DNA of 64,000 nucleotides from an uncultured Archangium sp. (GTDB taxonomy: Bacteria > Myxococcota > Myxococcia > Myxococcales > Myxococcaceae), in the NCBI GenBank assembly GCA_903905455.1, contig CAIVGN010000024.1, positions 1 through 64,000 on the forward strand, given 5' to 3'. Each line of letters opens with the position of its first letter. Within the stretch, counting starts at the first letter, position 1. Position numbers and translations under genes: made by a program. This document shows, one piece after another, positions 8,402 to 16,866 of the stretch. The notes under the pieces were generated by a model. That model had not been told where the DNA came from. It searched no databases and saw nothing but the letters and a program-made list of their open reading frames with translations.

Positions 8402-9076
8402 GTGACGACGTTCGCCCTCAATCGCATCGTGCTGCTGGTCTTGCTGGATCTCGAGCGCCGGGAGGACAGCGCCTGCGTCAGCGTCGTCGGTAGTAAGGCC
8501 AAGCGCGCGGTGCACGTGCGCCGCGGCCACGTGGTCGGCGCCGACAGCAACCTCAAGGCCGAGCGCCTGGGCGACATGCTGGTGGGCGAAGGGCTGCTCG
8601 ACCCGGTGCTGCTCGAGCCCGTCGCCGCCGAGGGCATGCGCCAGAAGCGGCTGCTGGGTGACCAGCTGGTCATCGACGGGCTGATGACCGCGGGAGAGCT
8701 CGGCCACGCCCTCGAGCGGCAGGTCGCGCTGCGCACCGGCTCCATCCTCTCCATGCGCGGCGAGGTGACGGTGGAAGAGCCCCGCACCCTGCTGCCGGTC
8801 AGCGACGTGCCGGTCACCGTGGCGGTGGTCACCGCCTTCCGCACCACCGTGCCCCTGGGCGCCATCGAGGCCCAGCTCGCCGAGCCCGCCGACGCAGAGA
8901 CGCCGCTCCAACCGGCGGACGACCTGCTGCACCTCGAGCTGGGCCCCGCCGAGCTGCGCCTGGCCCGGCGCCTGACCGGCGGCGAGACCCTCGACTCCCT
9001 GCTCGAGAGCGGCGCGCCCCGAGAGCGGGTGCTGCGGCTGGCCGGGGCGCTGCGCGCCGTCGGGCTGTGGCGCTGA
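8402..9076 (+). CDS. DUF4388/PATAN-like protein
   Basis: A 224-residue cytoplasmic protein. The N-terminus RIVLLVLLDLERREDSACVS, followed by KRAVHVRRGHVVGADSN and then LGDMLVGEGLLD, follows the DUF4388 (PATAN) layout: a strand-rich domain that reports on effector recruitment, followed by helical repeats of the type RLGDMLV/LLGDQLVIDGLMT. Such proteins in Myxococcota and Cyanobacteria accompany response regulators and type IV pilus or gliding systems. The GTG at 8402 is chosen over an upstream in-frame TTG at 8390. Its TGA directly abuts the stop of the convergent gene as TGATCA. The paralogue-like gene at 10466 has the same N-terminal domain. Confidence 0.62.
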   Translation: MTTFALNRIVLLVLLDLERREDSACVSVVGSKAKRAVHVRRGHVVGADSNLKAERLGDMLVGEGLLDPVLLEPVAAEGMRQKRLLGDQLVIDGLMTAGELGHALERQVALRTGSILSMRGEVTVEEPRTLLPVSDVPVTVAVVTAFRTTVPLGAIEAQLAEPADAETPLQPADDLLHLELGPAELRLARRLTGGETLDSLLESGAPRERVLRLAGALRAVGLWR

Positions 9077-10333
9077 TCAACGGAACGTGTAGCGGGTGAG
9101 CACCGGGTAGTGATCCGTCGTGGTCGCCGCGTAGCTGGCGATCGCCGGCACCACCACCGCCGCCGAGCCGACGACGTACGCGGGGAAGAGGGCCGCGTTG
9201 TAGAGCTGGTGATCGATGGTCGAGCTCGCGCTGACGGTGGTGCCGCGGTGCGCGTCTGACAGCTCCCTGGTGGCGAAGCGCACGTGCGCGCCGTCGGCCA
9301 CGAAGTTCGCGTAGGGCGTGGCGTTGGGTGTGGCGATGGACACGTCGACGTCGTCGTTCCAGTCACCGATGACCATCACCGCGTCGCTCGCGCGCGTGCC
9401 GTCGAGGTACGCCTTCAAGGCCGTGGAGGCCGCGAGCCGCCGGTTGTAGCTGTCGAGGTCGGCGTAGGCCTTCATGTGCAACACGATGACGTAGAGGTCG
9501 CGCGTCACGCCGCTGCCGGTGAGCCGCACGCGCACCTCGAGCGGTGGCCGCCCGCCGAAGTCGTAGCCCGAGGTGGTGAGGACGAGCTGCGCCCCGAGCA
9601 CCGACACCTTGTTGGTGCGGTAGAGCAGCCCGACCTTCTGCTCGGCGAAGGCGTAGTAGAAGGAGCCCCCGCTGACGTCGGTGGCGAGCACCTTCCCGAA
9701 GCCCGGGAGGTTCCCCGCCAGCGTCGAGAACTCGGTCGTGCCCACCACCTCTTCGAGGCCCCACAGGTCGACGTCGGGCCGCGACTGCAGCACCGTGAGC
9801 ACGTTCGCGGCCTGCAGCGCGTTGTCGCGCGGGCCGAGGTAACCGCCGTCGGCCTGCACCGGGTCCGAGAACCAATCGAGGTTCCAGCAGCCCACCGTCA
9901 AGGACAGCCCGCCGTCGACGCCCGCGTCCACCGCGCCGCCGCCCGCGCCGCCGCCGGTCGTCCCGCCACCTGCACCGCCGCCGCCCGCGGCACCACCGCC
10001 GCCCACGCCACCGCCGCTCGAGACGCCACCACCGCCTCCGGCACCACCACCGCTCGCGCCACCGCCGCCGCCCGACGCGAAGCCGCCTCCGGTGGAGCCG
10101 CCGGGCGCCGAGTAGACACAGAAGCCGCCCCGGCACTCCTGGGCGATGGGGCACGCGACGCAGGCGACGCCGTTGGCGCCGCACGACGCGGTGATGAGGC
10201 GGGTATCGCAGTGATCATTGAGGTCGCAGCACCCGCCGCACGTCTCGGCCGAGCACTGCGCCTCGGTGAAGCAGCCCCCGAGCAGCGCCCCGCCGCCCAC
10301 CATCATCAGCACCAGCCACGGGCGAGACGTCAT
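9077..10333 (-). CDS. Lipid-anchored endonuclease/exonuclease/phosphatase family protein
   Basis: A 418-residue lipoprotein. It has a signal peptide with lipobox LGGC (Cys 21), a Cys-rich segment up to residue 73 with about a dozen Cys, a Gly-rich linker (residues about 78-130), then a DNase I-like EEP domain. Visible EEP motifs are GCWNLDWFS, GLEEVVG (metal-binding Glu), LHMKAY, VIGDWNDD (catalytic Asp/Asn), STIDHQLYN and TTDHYPVLTRY (catalytic Asp-His). Family members hydrolyse DNA, RNA or phosphoesters. With all key residues present, this is likely an active extracellular nuclease or phosphodiesterase tethered to the envelope. The Cys-rich N-terminus is probably a small disulphide-bonded domain. 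Confidence 0.85.
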   Translation of the reverse strand: MTSRPWLVLMMVGGGALLGGCFTEAQCSAETCGGCCDLNDHCDTRLITASCGANGVACVACPIAQECRGGFCVYSAPGGSTGGGFASGGGGGASGGGAGGGGGVSSGGGVGGGGAAGGGGAGGGTTGGGAGGGAVDAGVDGGLSLTVGCWNLDWFSDPVQADGGYLGPRDNALQAANVLTVLQSRPDVDLWGLEEVVGTTEFSTLAGNLPGFGKVLATDVSGGSFYYAFAEQKVGLLYRTNKVSVLGAQLVLTTSGYDFGGRPPLEVRVRLTGSGVTRDLYVIVLHMKAYADLDSYNRRLAASTALKAYLDGTRASDAVMVIGDWNDDVDVSIATPNATPYANFVADGAHVRFATRELSDAHRGTTVSASSTIDHQLYNAALFPAYVVGSAAVVVPAIASYAATTTDHYPVLTRYTFR

Positions 10334-10465
10334 CGCGGCTTCTTACCAGCCTTCTGCACCGGGGGCAGGCCGCGCCCAGCGCGGGGCGAAAGAGGCGGCA
10401 CCCCAATCGACTTCAGGCGGGCGCAGAATTTCGGGCCCCGCCCCACCGCGCGTACACTGGCCCGC

Positions 10466-11974
10466 GTGTTCGCCGCCCGTCGTGACGTGTTGCGCGCGAA
10501 GTCCGGTTCCCTCGCGCAGACCCCGCTGCCCCTGCTGCTCCACGCGCTGCTCGCCGAGGAGCGCTCGGCCACCCTCGAGCTCAAGCTGCGCAACCTCGAG
10601 AAGCGCGTGCACTTCGACGCCGGCGTACCCGTGGGCTGCGACTCGAACCTGCTCCACGAGTCGCTCGGGGCCTCGCTCGTCTCGAAGCAGAAGCTCACCG
10701 CGCCCCAGCTCCACGCCCTGCTGGGTGACAGCGCCGCGTCCGGCAAGGCGCTCCAGGCGCTGCTCGTCGAGCGCCAGCTGGTCTCCGGCTTCGAGCTCTT
10801 CAAGCTGCTGCAGGCCAACCTCGGCCACACGCTGCTCGACATCTTCCGCTGGGACGACGCCCAGTGGCGGCTGCTGCCCCTCGAAGACGTGGCCACGCCC
10901 ATTCGCATGAACACCACGCAGCTGGTCTTCACCGGCGCGGCGCAGCTCCCGGCCGAGACGCTCGCGGCGCACTTCGCCCTCGACGACGGGCAGCAGCTCG
11001 CCCTCGCCCGCAACCCGCAAGACGAGCTCAAGCTCTCGGCGAAGGACACGCGCCTGGTGCAGGCGCTCAAGAAGCGCTCCACCGTGGGCGCGCTGTGCGC
11101 CCTGCCCGCGCTGAGCCGCGACGAGGTCCTGCGCAAGCTCTACGCCCTGTGCGTGCTCGACTTCGCCGACCTCGCCGAAGGCGTCGACGCGCGCCTCACC
11201 CACCCCACCCCGCCGCCCGAGGCAGCCGTCGCTCCTCCGCTGCCCCTCACCAGCGGCGTGCCGCTGCTCGACGACGACGAGGCGGTGATGAACCTGCTCG
11301 CCAGCGAGTACCTCTCGTTTCGCAGCAAGGACGCCTTCGACCAACTCGGGGTGAAGCCCGACGTGCCTGCCGCGCCGCTGCAGAAGGCGTTTCTCCAGAA
11401 GTGCGCCGCCCTCTCCCCGACGCGCTTTGCCGGCGCCGACGCGAAGACCAAGGCCGAGGTGCTGCTCATGGTCTACGCCCGGGCCTTCGGGGCGCTCAGC
11501 GACCCCGAACAGCGCGCGCTGCACCTCAAGCGCCGCGAGCACCACGAGGCCGCCCGCCGCGCCGGGGGCGCCCCCCCGAAGGCCGCCGCCGAGCAGTTCA
11601 AGATTCGCACCGAGCTGCTCGACGCCCAGGCGCAGTTCGACGAGGGCCGCCGGCGCCTCGACGCGGGCCAGCACCAGTCGGCCGTGGAGCACTTCGAGTT
11701 CGCGGCCGACATCGAGCCCAAGGGGCGCACCCTGGCCTGGTTGGCGCTCGCCCGCTTTCGCCTCGCGCCCGACTTCGCCGGCCCACGCTCGCTGTCGCTG
11801 CTCGCCGACGCCTGTACCCGCGACCCGTCGTGCGAGGAGGCCTGGGCCTTTCGCGCCGACCTCGCGCTGGCCCTGGGCCGGTGGGAAGAGGCCGCCGACG
11901 CCTACCGCCGGGCCGGCAAGCTGAACCCCGCCCAGCCGCGGTACCTCACGGCGCTGCGGGGGCTGGGCCCCTGA
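10466..11974 (+). CDS. DUF4388-like protein with degenerate J domain and TPRs
   Basis: A 502-residue cytoplasmic protein; GTG start at 10466. Residues about 1-150 resemble DUF4388/PATAN (LLHALLAEERSATLELKLRN, then KRVHFDAGVPVGCDSN). Residues about 280-360 look like a J domain (AFDQLGVKPD, a long second helix, then ALSDPEQRALH), but the HPD motif needed to stimulate Hsp70 ATPase is SPT (ALSPTRF). The C-terminal 120 residues contain TPR-like helices (FDEGRRRLDAGQHQSAVEHF and WEEAADAYRRAGKLNPAQPR). Similar DUF4388-DnaJ-TPR proteins are common in myxobacteria and are thought to act in signalling. It is probably a protein-interaction scaffold, not an Hsp70 co-chaperone. Confidence 0.72.
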   Translation: MFAARRDVLRAKSGSLAQTPLPLLLHALLAEERSATLELKLRNLEKRVHFDAGVPVGCDSNLLHESLGASLVSKQKLTAPQLHALLGDSAASGKALQALLVERQLVSGFELFKLLQANLGHTLLDIFRWDDAQWRLLPLEDVATPIRMNTTQLVFTGAAQLPAETLAAHFALDDGQQLALARNPQDELKLSAKDTRLVQALKKRSTVGALCALPALSRDEVLRKLYALCVLDFADLAEGVDARLTHPTPPPEAAVAPPLPLTSGVPLLDDDEAVMNLLASEYLSFRSKDAFDQLGVKPDVPAAPLQKAFLQKCAALSPTRFAGADAKTKAEVLLMVYARAFGALSDPEQRALHLKRREHHEAARRAGGAPPKAAAEQFKIRTELLDAQAQFDEGRRRLDAGQHQSAVEHFEFAADIEPKGRTLAWLALARFRLAPDFAGPRSLSLLADACTRDPSCEEAWAFRADLALALGRWEEAADAYRRAGKLNPAQPRYLTALRGLGP

Positions 11975-12062
11975 GCCCGGGGGCGGGGTTGTCCTTCCAT
12001 CCCGGTGGAGGGCACACTACAGGGCGCCCCGGTTCATCGGCTGGCAGCTCGGAGAGGCGCCC

Positions 12063-12446
12063 TTGGAAGTCGACATCACCTGGGAGCCGCGTGGCGTCTG
12101 CAGGACGTTTCGCGGCGACGTCACGGGCCGAGACGTGCTCGAGAGCTTCGTGCTGATCAACAGCGACCAGCGCTACGATGACGTCCGCTACAACATCCTC
12201 GACTTCACCCACGTCGGCCAGTGGCAGACGAACGAGGAAGAGCTCCGGGTGCTCGGCGCCCACAACGTCGGCCCGGGCATCTACAACCCCCACGTCCGGG
12301 TGCTGGTGGTGACCGCCGACCCGCAGCTGGAGACGACGGCCCGTCGCTACGCCTCCCTGGGCCTGAGCCCGTACCCCCACGAGTTCTTCGCCTCGCTGGA
12401 GCAGGCCCGAGCGTGGATCGCCCAGAACCTGCCCACCCGGGCCTGA
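12063..12446 (+). CDS. SpoIIAA/STAS-like small protein
   Basis: A 127-residue protein with a TTG start at 12063. The pattern R-x-F-x-GDVTGRDVLESF, then RYNILDFTHVG, then NPHVRVLVVTADPQLETTARRY and YPHEFFASLEQARAWI matches SpoIIAA-like/STAS-type single-domain proteins, with alternating strand and helix and a conserved DF in strand three. The function of such stand-alone proteins is unknown; some bind lipids or act in signalling. No anti-sigma factor lies next to it. Confidence 0.55.
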   Translation: MEVDITWEPRGVCRTFRGDVTGRDVLESFVLINSDQRYDDVRYNILDFTHVGQWQTNEEELRVLGAHNVGPGIYNPHVRVLVVTADPQLETTARRYASLGLSPYPHEFFASLEQARAWIAQNLPTRA

Positions 12447-12461
12447 ACTCCGGGGCCGGCG

Positions 12462-12929
12462 TCAGCCCAGCGACGGCGTGGCCAGCAGCATCAGCGCGAT
12501 GGCGAAGCAGTAGCAGGCGAAGCCGGCGATGAAGACCACCAGCGACGAGGCGAGCCACCGCGAGCGCCGGTCGCGCAGGTCGAGCATGCGCACCAGGGTG
12601 GTCTCGGGGTCGTCGGTGATCTCCTGGGTGAGCCAGCGCAGCCGCAGCACGCCGCCCAGGGCCATGGCGGCGGCGAGCAGCACGATGACGATGCCCGACG
12701 AGACCAGCACCCGCGCCAGTACGCTGGTCTGGGCGATGGTGCGGCCCGAGAACCCGGTGACGGTGATCACGATGCCCGAGAGCGAGAGCATCACCTGGGC
12801 GCGCAGCACCAGCACCGAGAACTGCCCCTGCACCAGCTCGTAGGCCTTCGCCGGGTCGTCCTTCGTCAGGCTGAGGATGCGCTTCACTTCGTCTGCGGCG
12901 GCCATGGCGCGCGTCCGTACCAAAGACAT
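12462..12929 (-). CDS. Small multi-spanning membrane protein of unknown function
   Basis: A 155-residue protein with three or four hydrophobic stretches (LVLRAQVMLSLSGIVITVTG, VLARVLVSSGIVIVLLAAAM and SLVVFIAGFACYCFAIALML) and a charged N-terminal helix. Between the second and third stretches lies a polar region ITDDPETTLVRMLDLRDRRS, probably cytoplasmic. I recognise no family. The start at 12929 leaves 64 bases to the divergent hydrolase gene. Confidence 0.62.
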   Translation of the reverse strand: MSLVRTRAMAAADEVKRILSLTKDDPAKAYELVQGQFSVLVLRAQVMLSLSGIVITVTGFSGRTIAQTSVLARVLVSSGIVIVLLAAAMALGGVLRLRWLTQEITDDPETTLVRMLDLRDRRSRWLASSLVVFIAGFACYCFAIALMLLATPSLG

Positions 12930-12993
12930 GCCCGTCAGTGTGGTTTCCTCACCGCCACTTCCCTTCGCGGGCCGCGGCCACTAGCAGCGCGCC

Positions 12994-14964
12994 ATGCGAA
13001 CGCTCGCCCTGCTCAGTCTGCTCGCCCTGTGTGCCTGCCCGAAACCGTACGTCGAGCGCGCCACGCAGGTGACCTTCGATCCCGAGGGCAACAGCTTCTG
13101 GTCCGTGCCGCTGCCCAGCGAGCTGCGCGTGCAGGCCGACGGCACCTCGAACCTGGAGCGCTGGCCCGGCGAGCGCCCAGCCCTGGTGAAGATGTGGCTC
13201 TCCACCATCGACGCGCGGGTGCCCTCGGGCTGGGGGGTGAACGCCGGCGCCTTCTTCACCACCAACGCCGCCGTCGACGTGGCCTCGCTCCCCGCGGCCG
13301 CGCAGACGCTCACCGCCGAGTCGCCCATCCAGCTGATCAACATCGACCCCGCGTCGAAGGAGTACGGCCAGCGCACGCCGGTGGACTCCGCGTACACCGC
13401 AGAGGCCATCACCTACCGGCCCGCCTCGCTGCTCGCGGTGCTGCCGGTGCAGGGCTTCCCCCGGCGCGCGAACACGCTCTACGCGGTGGTGCTGCTGGAC
13501 GGCCTGAAGGACACCGCCGGCCAGCCGCTGGGGGCGAGCCCCGCCTTCCGCGCCGCCCTCGAGCAGTTCCCCGAAGCGAACGAGGCCGCCCGCACCGCGC
13601 TCGCGCCCCTGCGCAGCTTCCTCGACGCCACGCACCTCAACCGCGAGCACGTGGTGGGCGCCACGGTGTTCCGCACCATCGACCCCAACGCCACGCTCCA
13701 GAAGCTCGCCGCCTGGGTCGAGACGCTGCCCGCGCCGGTGCTCGAGCAGCCCTGGGCCCGGGCCGACGAGTACCCCGACTACGTGCTCTTCACCGCGCGC
13801 TACCTCGTGCCCCAGGTGCAGGCCGGGCCGCACCCCGGCAAGGGCCGCATCGTGTGGAGCGCCGACGGCACCACGCCGGTGCAGCAGGGCACCCAGTCGG
13901 TGCGGCTGTCCATCGCCATGCCCAAGCGCGCGCCCCCCGCGTCGGGCCAGCCGCTCACCGTGTACTTCCACGGCAGCGGCGGCGAGTACCGCGAGCTGAT
14001 GGACCGCGGGCCGCTCGCGCCCACCGGGCCGCGCAACACCCTGGGCGAGCCGCCGCTGGGCAGCGGGCCCTCGGCGTACCTCGCGCGCCGCGGCCTGGCG
14101 ACGATGGGCTTCGACTTCCCGCTGCACGGAGATCGCGACACCCCGCCCGACACCACCGGCCTCAAGCTCTACGACCTGTTCGGCGACATCGACTCCACCG
14201 TGGACAACATGTCGGTGGCCGCCATGGAGGCCGTGTACCTCACGCGCCTGCTCCCTGCCCTCGAGCTGCCCCTGCCCGCGGGCGGCACGGCGCGCGTGGA
14301 CATGGCGCGGCTCTCGGCCATGGGCCACTCCATGGGCTCGACCATCGGCATCCCGGTGGCCACCGTCGACCCGCGCATCAAGGGCTACGTGTTCTCCGGC
14401 GCCGGCGGCCTGCTCATCGAGGTGGCCACCGAGACCACCTGGCCGGTGAAGCTGGGCGACACCCTCGAGCTGCTGCTGGGCTTCAAGGACGGCGAGCAGC
14501 TCGATCGCGGGCACCCGCTGCTCCACGCCTTCCAGACCTTGTGGGACGCGATCGACCCCGTGGCCAAGGCGCGCCACGTCGCCCGCGAGCCGTTCGAGGG
14601 CCAGGTGCCCAGGCCGTACTTCCTGCCGCAGGGGCTCACCGACGGCTACTTCCATGCCGGGGCCCAGGCGGCCATCGGCGGCGCCCTGGGCACCACCGTC
14701 GTCGGCGACGAGCTCGACGCCACCTTGCCGCGCACGCTGCGCCTCGACGGCCGCGGCACCACCGCTGGCTTCCCCCTGCGCGGCAACCTCAACGGGGTGA
14801 CCGCGGGCACGGTGCAGCTGCAGACGCCCTTCGAGCTGGGGCACTACGTGATGTTCGACGTGGCCACGATGGGCGCGCAGGTCGGCTGCTTCCTCGAAGG
14901 CGTGGGGACGCCGGCGGGCCCGGCCATCGTCTCGCCCCGCGCGCTCGACGCGGCGTGTGACTGA
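12994..14964 (+). CDS. Alpha/beta-hydrolase lipoprotein
   Basis: A 656-residue exported lipoprotein with a short signal peptide and lipobox LCAC (Cys 15). The N-terminal 290 residues contain Ig-like or jelly-roll strands, including TDPNATL-like turns and the phrase LYAVVLLDGLKDTAGQPL, often seen in surface proteins with a bacterial Ig-like N-terminus. The C-terminal half holds the hydrolase: an oxyanion segment VYFHGSGGEY, the nucleophile elbow GHSMGS with Ser446, and a downstream region with Asp and His candidates (DPRIKGYVF and GHPLLHAFQ). An esterase or lipase acting outside the cell is likely. It converges on the histidine kinase gene with 9 bases between stops. Confidence 0.82.
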   Translation: MRTLALLSLLALCACPKPYVERATQVTFDPEGNSFWSVPLPSELRVQADGTSNLERWPGERPALVKMWLSTIDARVPSGWGVNAGAFFTTNAAVDVASLPAAAQTLTAESPIQLINIDPASKEYGQRTPVDSAYTAEAITYRPASLLAVLPVQGFPRRANTLYAVVLLDGLKDTAGQPLGASPAFRAALEQFPEANEAARTALAPLRSFLDATHLNREHVVGATVFRTIDPNATLQKLAAWVETLPAPVLEQPWARADEYPDYVLFTARYLVPQVQAGPHPGKGRIVWSADGTTPVQQGTQSVRLSIAMPKRAPPASGQPLTVYFHGSGGEYRELMDRGPLAPTGPRNTLGEPPLGSGPSAYLARRGLATMGFDFPLHGDRDTPPDTTGLKLYDLFGDIDSTVDNMSVAAMEAVYLTRLLPALELPLPAGGTARVDMARLSAMGHSMGSTIGIPVATVDPRIKGYVFSGAGGLLIEVATETTWPVKLGDTLELLLGFKDGEQLDRGHPLLHAFQTLWDAIDPVAKARHVAREPFEGQVPRPYFLPQGLTDGYFHAGAQAAIGGALGTTVVGDELDATLPRTLRLDGRGTTAGFPLRGNLNGVTAGTVQLQTPFELGHYVMFDVATMGAQVGCFLEGVGTPAGPAIVSPRALDAACD

Positions 14965-14973
14965 CGTCCCGGC

Positions 14974-16209
14974 TCAGGCGACGCGCAGCGGCTCGTCGCC
15001 CTTCGCCGCGCGCTCGGGGAGCGGCACGCACAGCTCGACCTTCGTTCCCTGACCCCGGCGCGAGGTGACCGTGAAGGTGCCGCCCAGGCTCAGGATGTGC
15101 TCGCGCACGCCGAAGAGGCCGAAGCCCGCGCGGCCGTCGGGGCGCTCGAGGCGCCCGGCATCGAAGCCAGCGCCGGTGTCCGCCACCACCACGCACAGCC
15201 TCCCGCCCTCCGTCTGCAGCGTCACCGAGGCCACCGTGCTCGAGGAGTGCTTGACCACGTTGGTCAGCAGCTCGCGCACCATGAGGAAGAGGATCGCCGA
15301 CAGCTCGCCGTCGAGGCTGGGGATGCTCGAGGGGGCGTCGACGCGCACGTGGACCTGGTGATCGTCGCTGAAACGCTCGCTCAACCAGCCCAGGGCCGCG
15401 GGCAGCCCCAGGTCGTAGAGCAGCGGAGGGCTCAGCTCGAACGTCAGGCTGCGGGTGTCCTGCACGGCGCCGTCGAGGAGCTCGATGCCCTGGGCGAGCG
15501 ACTGCGCGGACTGGGGGTCGCCCGGCCGCTGGGAGTCCCGGAGGCGCAGCAGCGCCACGGCCAGGCGCTGGCCCACGCCCTCGTGGAGCTCCACCGCGAC
15601 GCGGCGGCGCCGGCGCTCCGAGACCTGCGTCAAGTTGAACACCATGCCCCGCAGCTTCTCGCGGTGGCTGCGCGCCGCCAGGCGGTTGCGCGCGTGGGCC
15701 CGCTCGGTGCTCAGCGCAAAGAGCGAGACCATCACCAGCGGGGTGCCCACGTTGAGCACCTTGGCGATGAGCGGCGCCTCGCCCGCGAGCGCCACGGTGA
15801 AGCCGAAGTGCCCCAGCACCATCGCCGCGACCGCGACCACGACGGTGAGCGCCGACCACCGCGCCGCGCTCGCCCCGCCCAGGGTGTACCCGGCCGCCAG
15901 CGGCACGACGCAGGCGAAGAAGATCGCCGTGTCGTCGAAGGGAGTCCGCAGAAGAATGCCCGGGCCGTACGCGAGCAGCGTCGCGCCCAGCGAGAGCTGC
16001 ACCCACGGCGCCAGGCGCCCGGTCCGCTTGAGGCCCGACAGGACCAGGGGGCCGAGCACCACGAGGAGTCCGTTGAGCGCGACCTGCACCCACAGCCGCT
16101 GGCTCGCGTAGATCGCCACCGCGACGACGGTCATCGGCCAGCCGATGAACCAGGTCTGGATCAAGAAGCGGCTGCGGCTGCGAACCTCGGGGTCGTCGAC
16201 CCGGGGCAT
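14974..16209 (-). CDS. NarL/UhpB-type membrane sensor histidine kinase
   Basis: About 411 residues. The N-terminal 170 residues contain five or six membrane segments (VQVALNGLLVVLGPLVLSGL, then FFACVVPLAAGYTLG and ALTVVVAVAAMVLGHFG). A HisKA_3 dimerisation domain follows with the phospho-His in RRVAVELHEGVGQRL. A GHKL ATPase carries ELLTNVVKHSSS (N box), VADTGAGFD (G1) and GRAGFGLFGVREH (G2). Such kinases phosphorylate NarL-type regulators, but none is adjacent, so the partner is orphan. The ATG at 16209 is preferred; longer in-frame starts at 16248 and 16329 are possible and add only polar residues before the first membrane segment. Confidence 0.85.
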   Translation of the reverse strand: MPRVDDPEVRSRSRFLIQTWFIGWPMTVVAVAIYASQRLWVQVALNGLLVVLGPLVLSGLKRTGRLAPWVQLSLGATLLAYGPGILLRTPFDDTAIFFACVVPLAAGYTLGGASAARWSALTVVVAVAAMVLGHFGFTVALAGEAPLIAKVLNVGTPLVMVSLFALSTERAHARNRLAARSHREKLRGMVFNLTQVSERRRRRVAVELHEGVGQRLAVALLRLRDSQRPGDPQSAQSLAQGIELLDGAVQDTRSLTFELSPPLLYDLGLPAALGWLSERFSDDHQVHVRVDAPSSIPSLDGELSAILFLMVRELLTNVVKHSSSTVASVTLQTEGGRLCVVVADTGAGFDAGRLERPDGRAGFGLFGVREHILSLGGTFTVTSRRGQGTKVELCVPLPERAAKGDEPLRVA

Positions 16210-16379
16210 CCACCATGCTGAGAGTGCCCTGACCCAAGCCCACATCATGGGGCAATGAGTAGTGAAGAACGCGGTTCGCGGACAACTGTCAGGGGGCTGA
16301 TCACTGATCTTTGGTGGCCCCCTCCCCAAACATGGGGAGCGCCCTGACGCAACGCGACGTGAAAAGCGGGGCCCCGGCG

Positions 16380-16790
16380 TCAGAACCGGGCGCTGAAGAC
16401 GAACGCACCGCCGCCGGCCGTGGGCGCGAACACCACCGACGCCGGGGTGCCACCATCGAGCACGAGGCAGGTCAGGCCACCGGCCAGCGCGAGCCCGCCG
16501 AGGATGAAGCCCAGCATCGACATCGTGGTGCCCGTGGTCAGCCGCGCCTCGACGGCCTTGTAGGCCGGCGCCTCGGTCTCGGGCAGCGGGCTCTGGAACG
16601 CGGCCAGGCGCCCGGTGGCGTCGCTGGCCTGCACCGCGCCGGCGACGCCGAAGCCCACGCCCGTCAACCCCCCGACCAGCAACCCCAGGCCCAGGCCCGT
16701 GAGGAAGCCGCGCCCCTTCACCGGGGCCTCTTCGGCCCGCGCAGGCGACGCACCGAGGACGACGAGGAGCACGAGCGCAGTGATCTTCAT
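16380..16790 (-). CDS. Small exported membrane protein of unknown function
   Basis: A 136-residue protein. The ATG at 16790 gives a clean signal peptide (MKITALVLLVVLGASPARA). Two Gly-rich hydrophobic segments follow (GFLTGLGLGLLVGGLTGVGF and MSMLGFILGGLALAGGLTCL), separated by a polar loop. The C-terminus ends in beta-like strands with a terminal Phe (VFSARF), typical of outer-membrane or envelope proteins in this phylum. No family is recognised. The gene is divergent from the ABC transporter pair. Confidence 0.62.
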   Translation of the reverse strand: MKITALVLLVVLGASPARAEEAPVKGRGFLTGLGLGLLVGGLTGVGFGVAGAVQASDATGRLAAFQSPLPETEAPAYKAVEARLTTGTTMSMLGFILGGLALAGGLTCLVLDGGTPASVVFAPTAGGGAFVFSARF

Positions 16791-16866
16791 GGCGTGGGCG
16801 GCGCGTCTACAGCACCCGGGCCACGTTTGTCTTTCGCCAGCCACGCCTTGGTGCCAAGGGGCGCCC

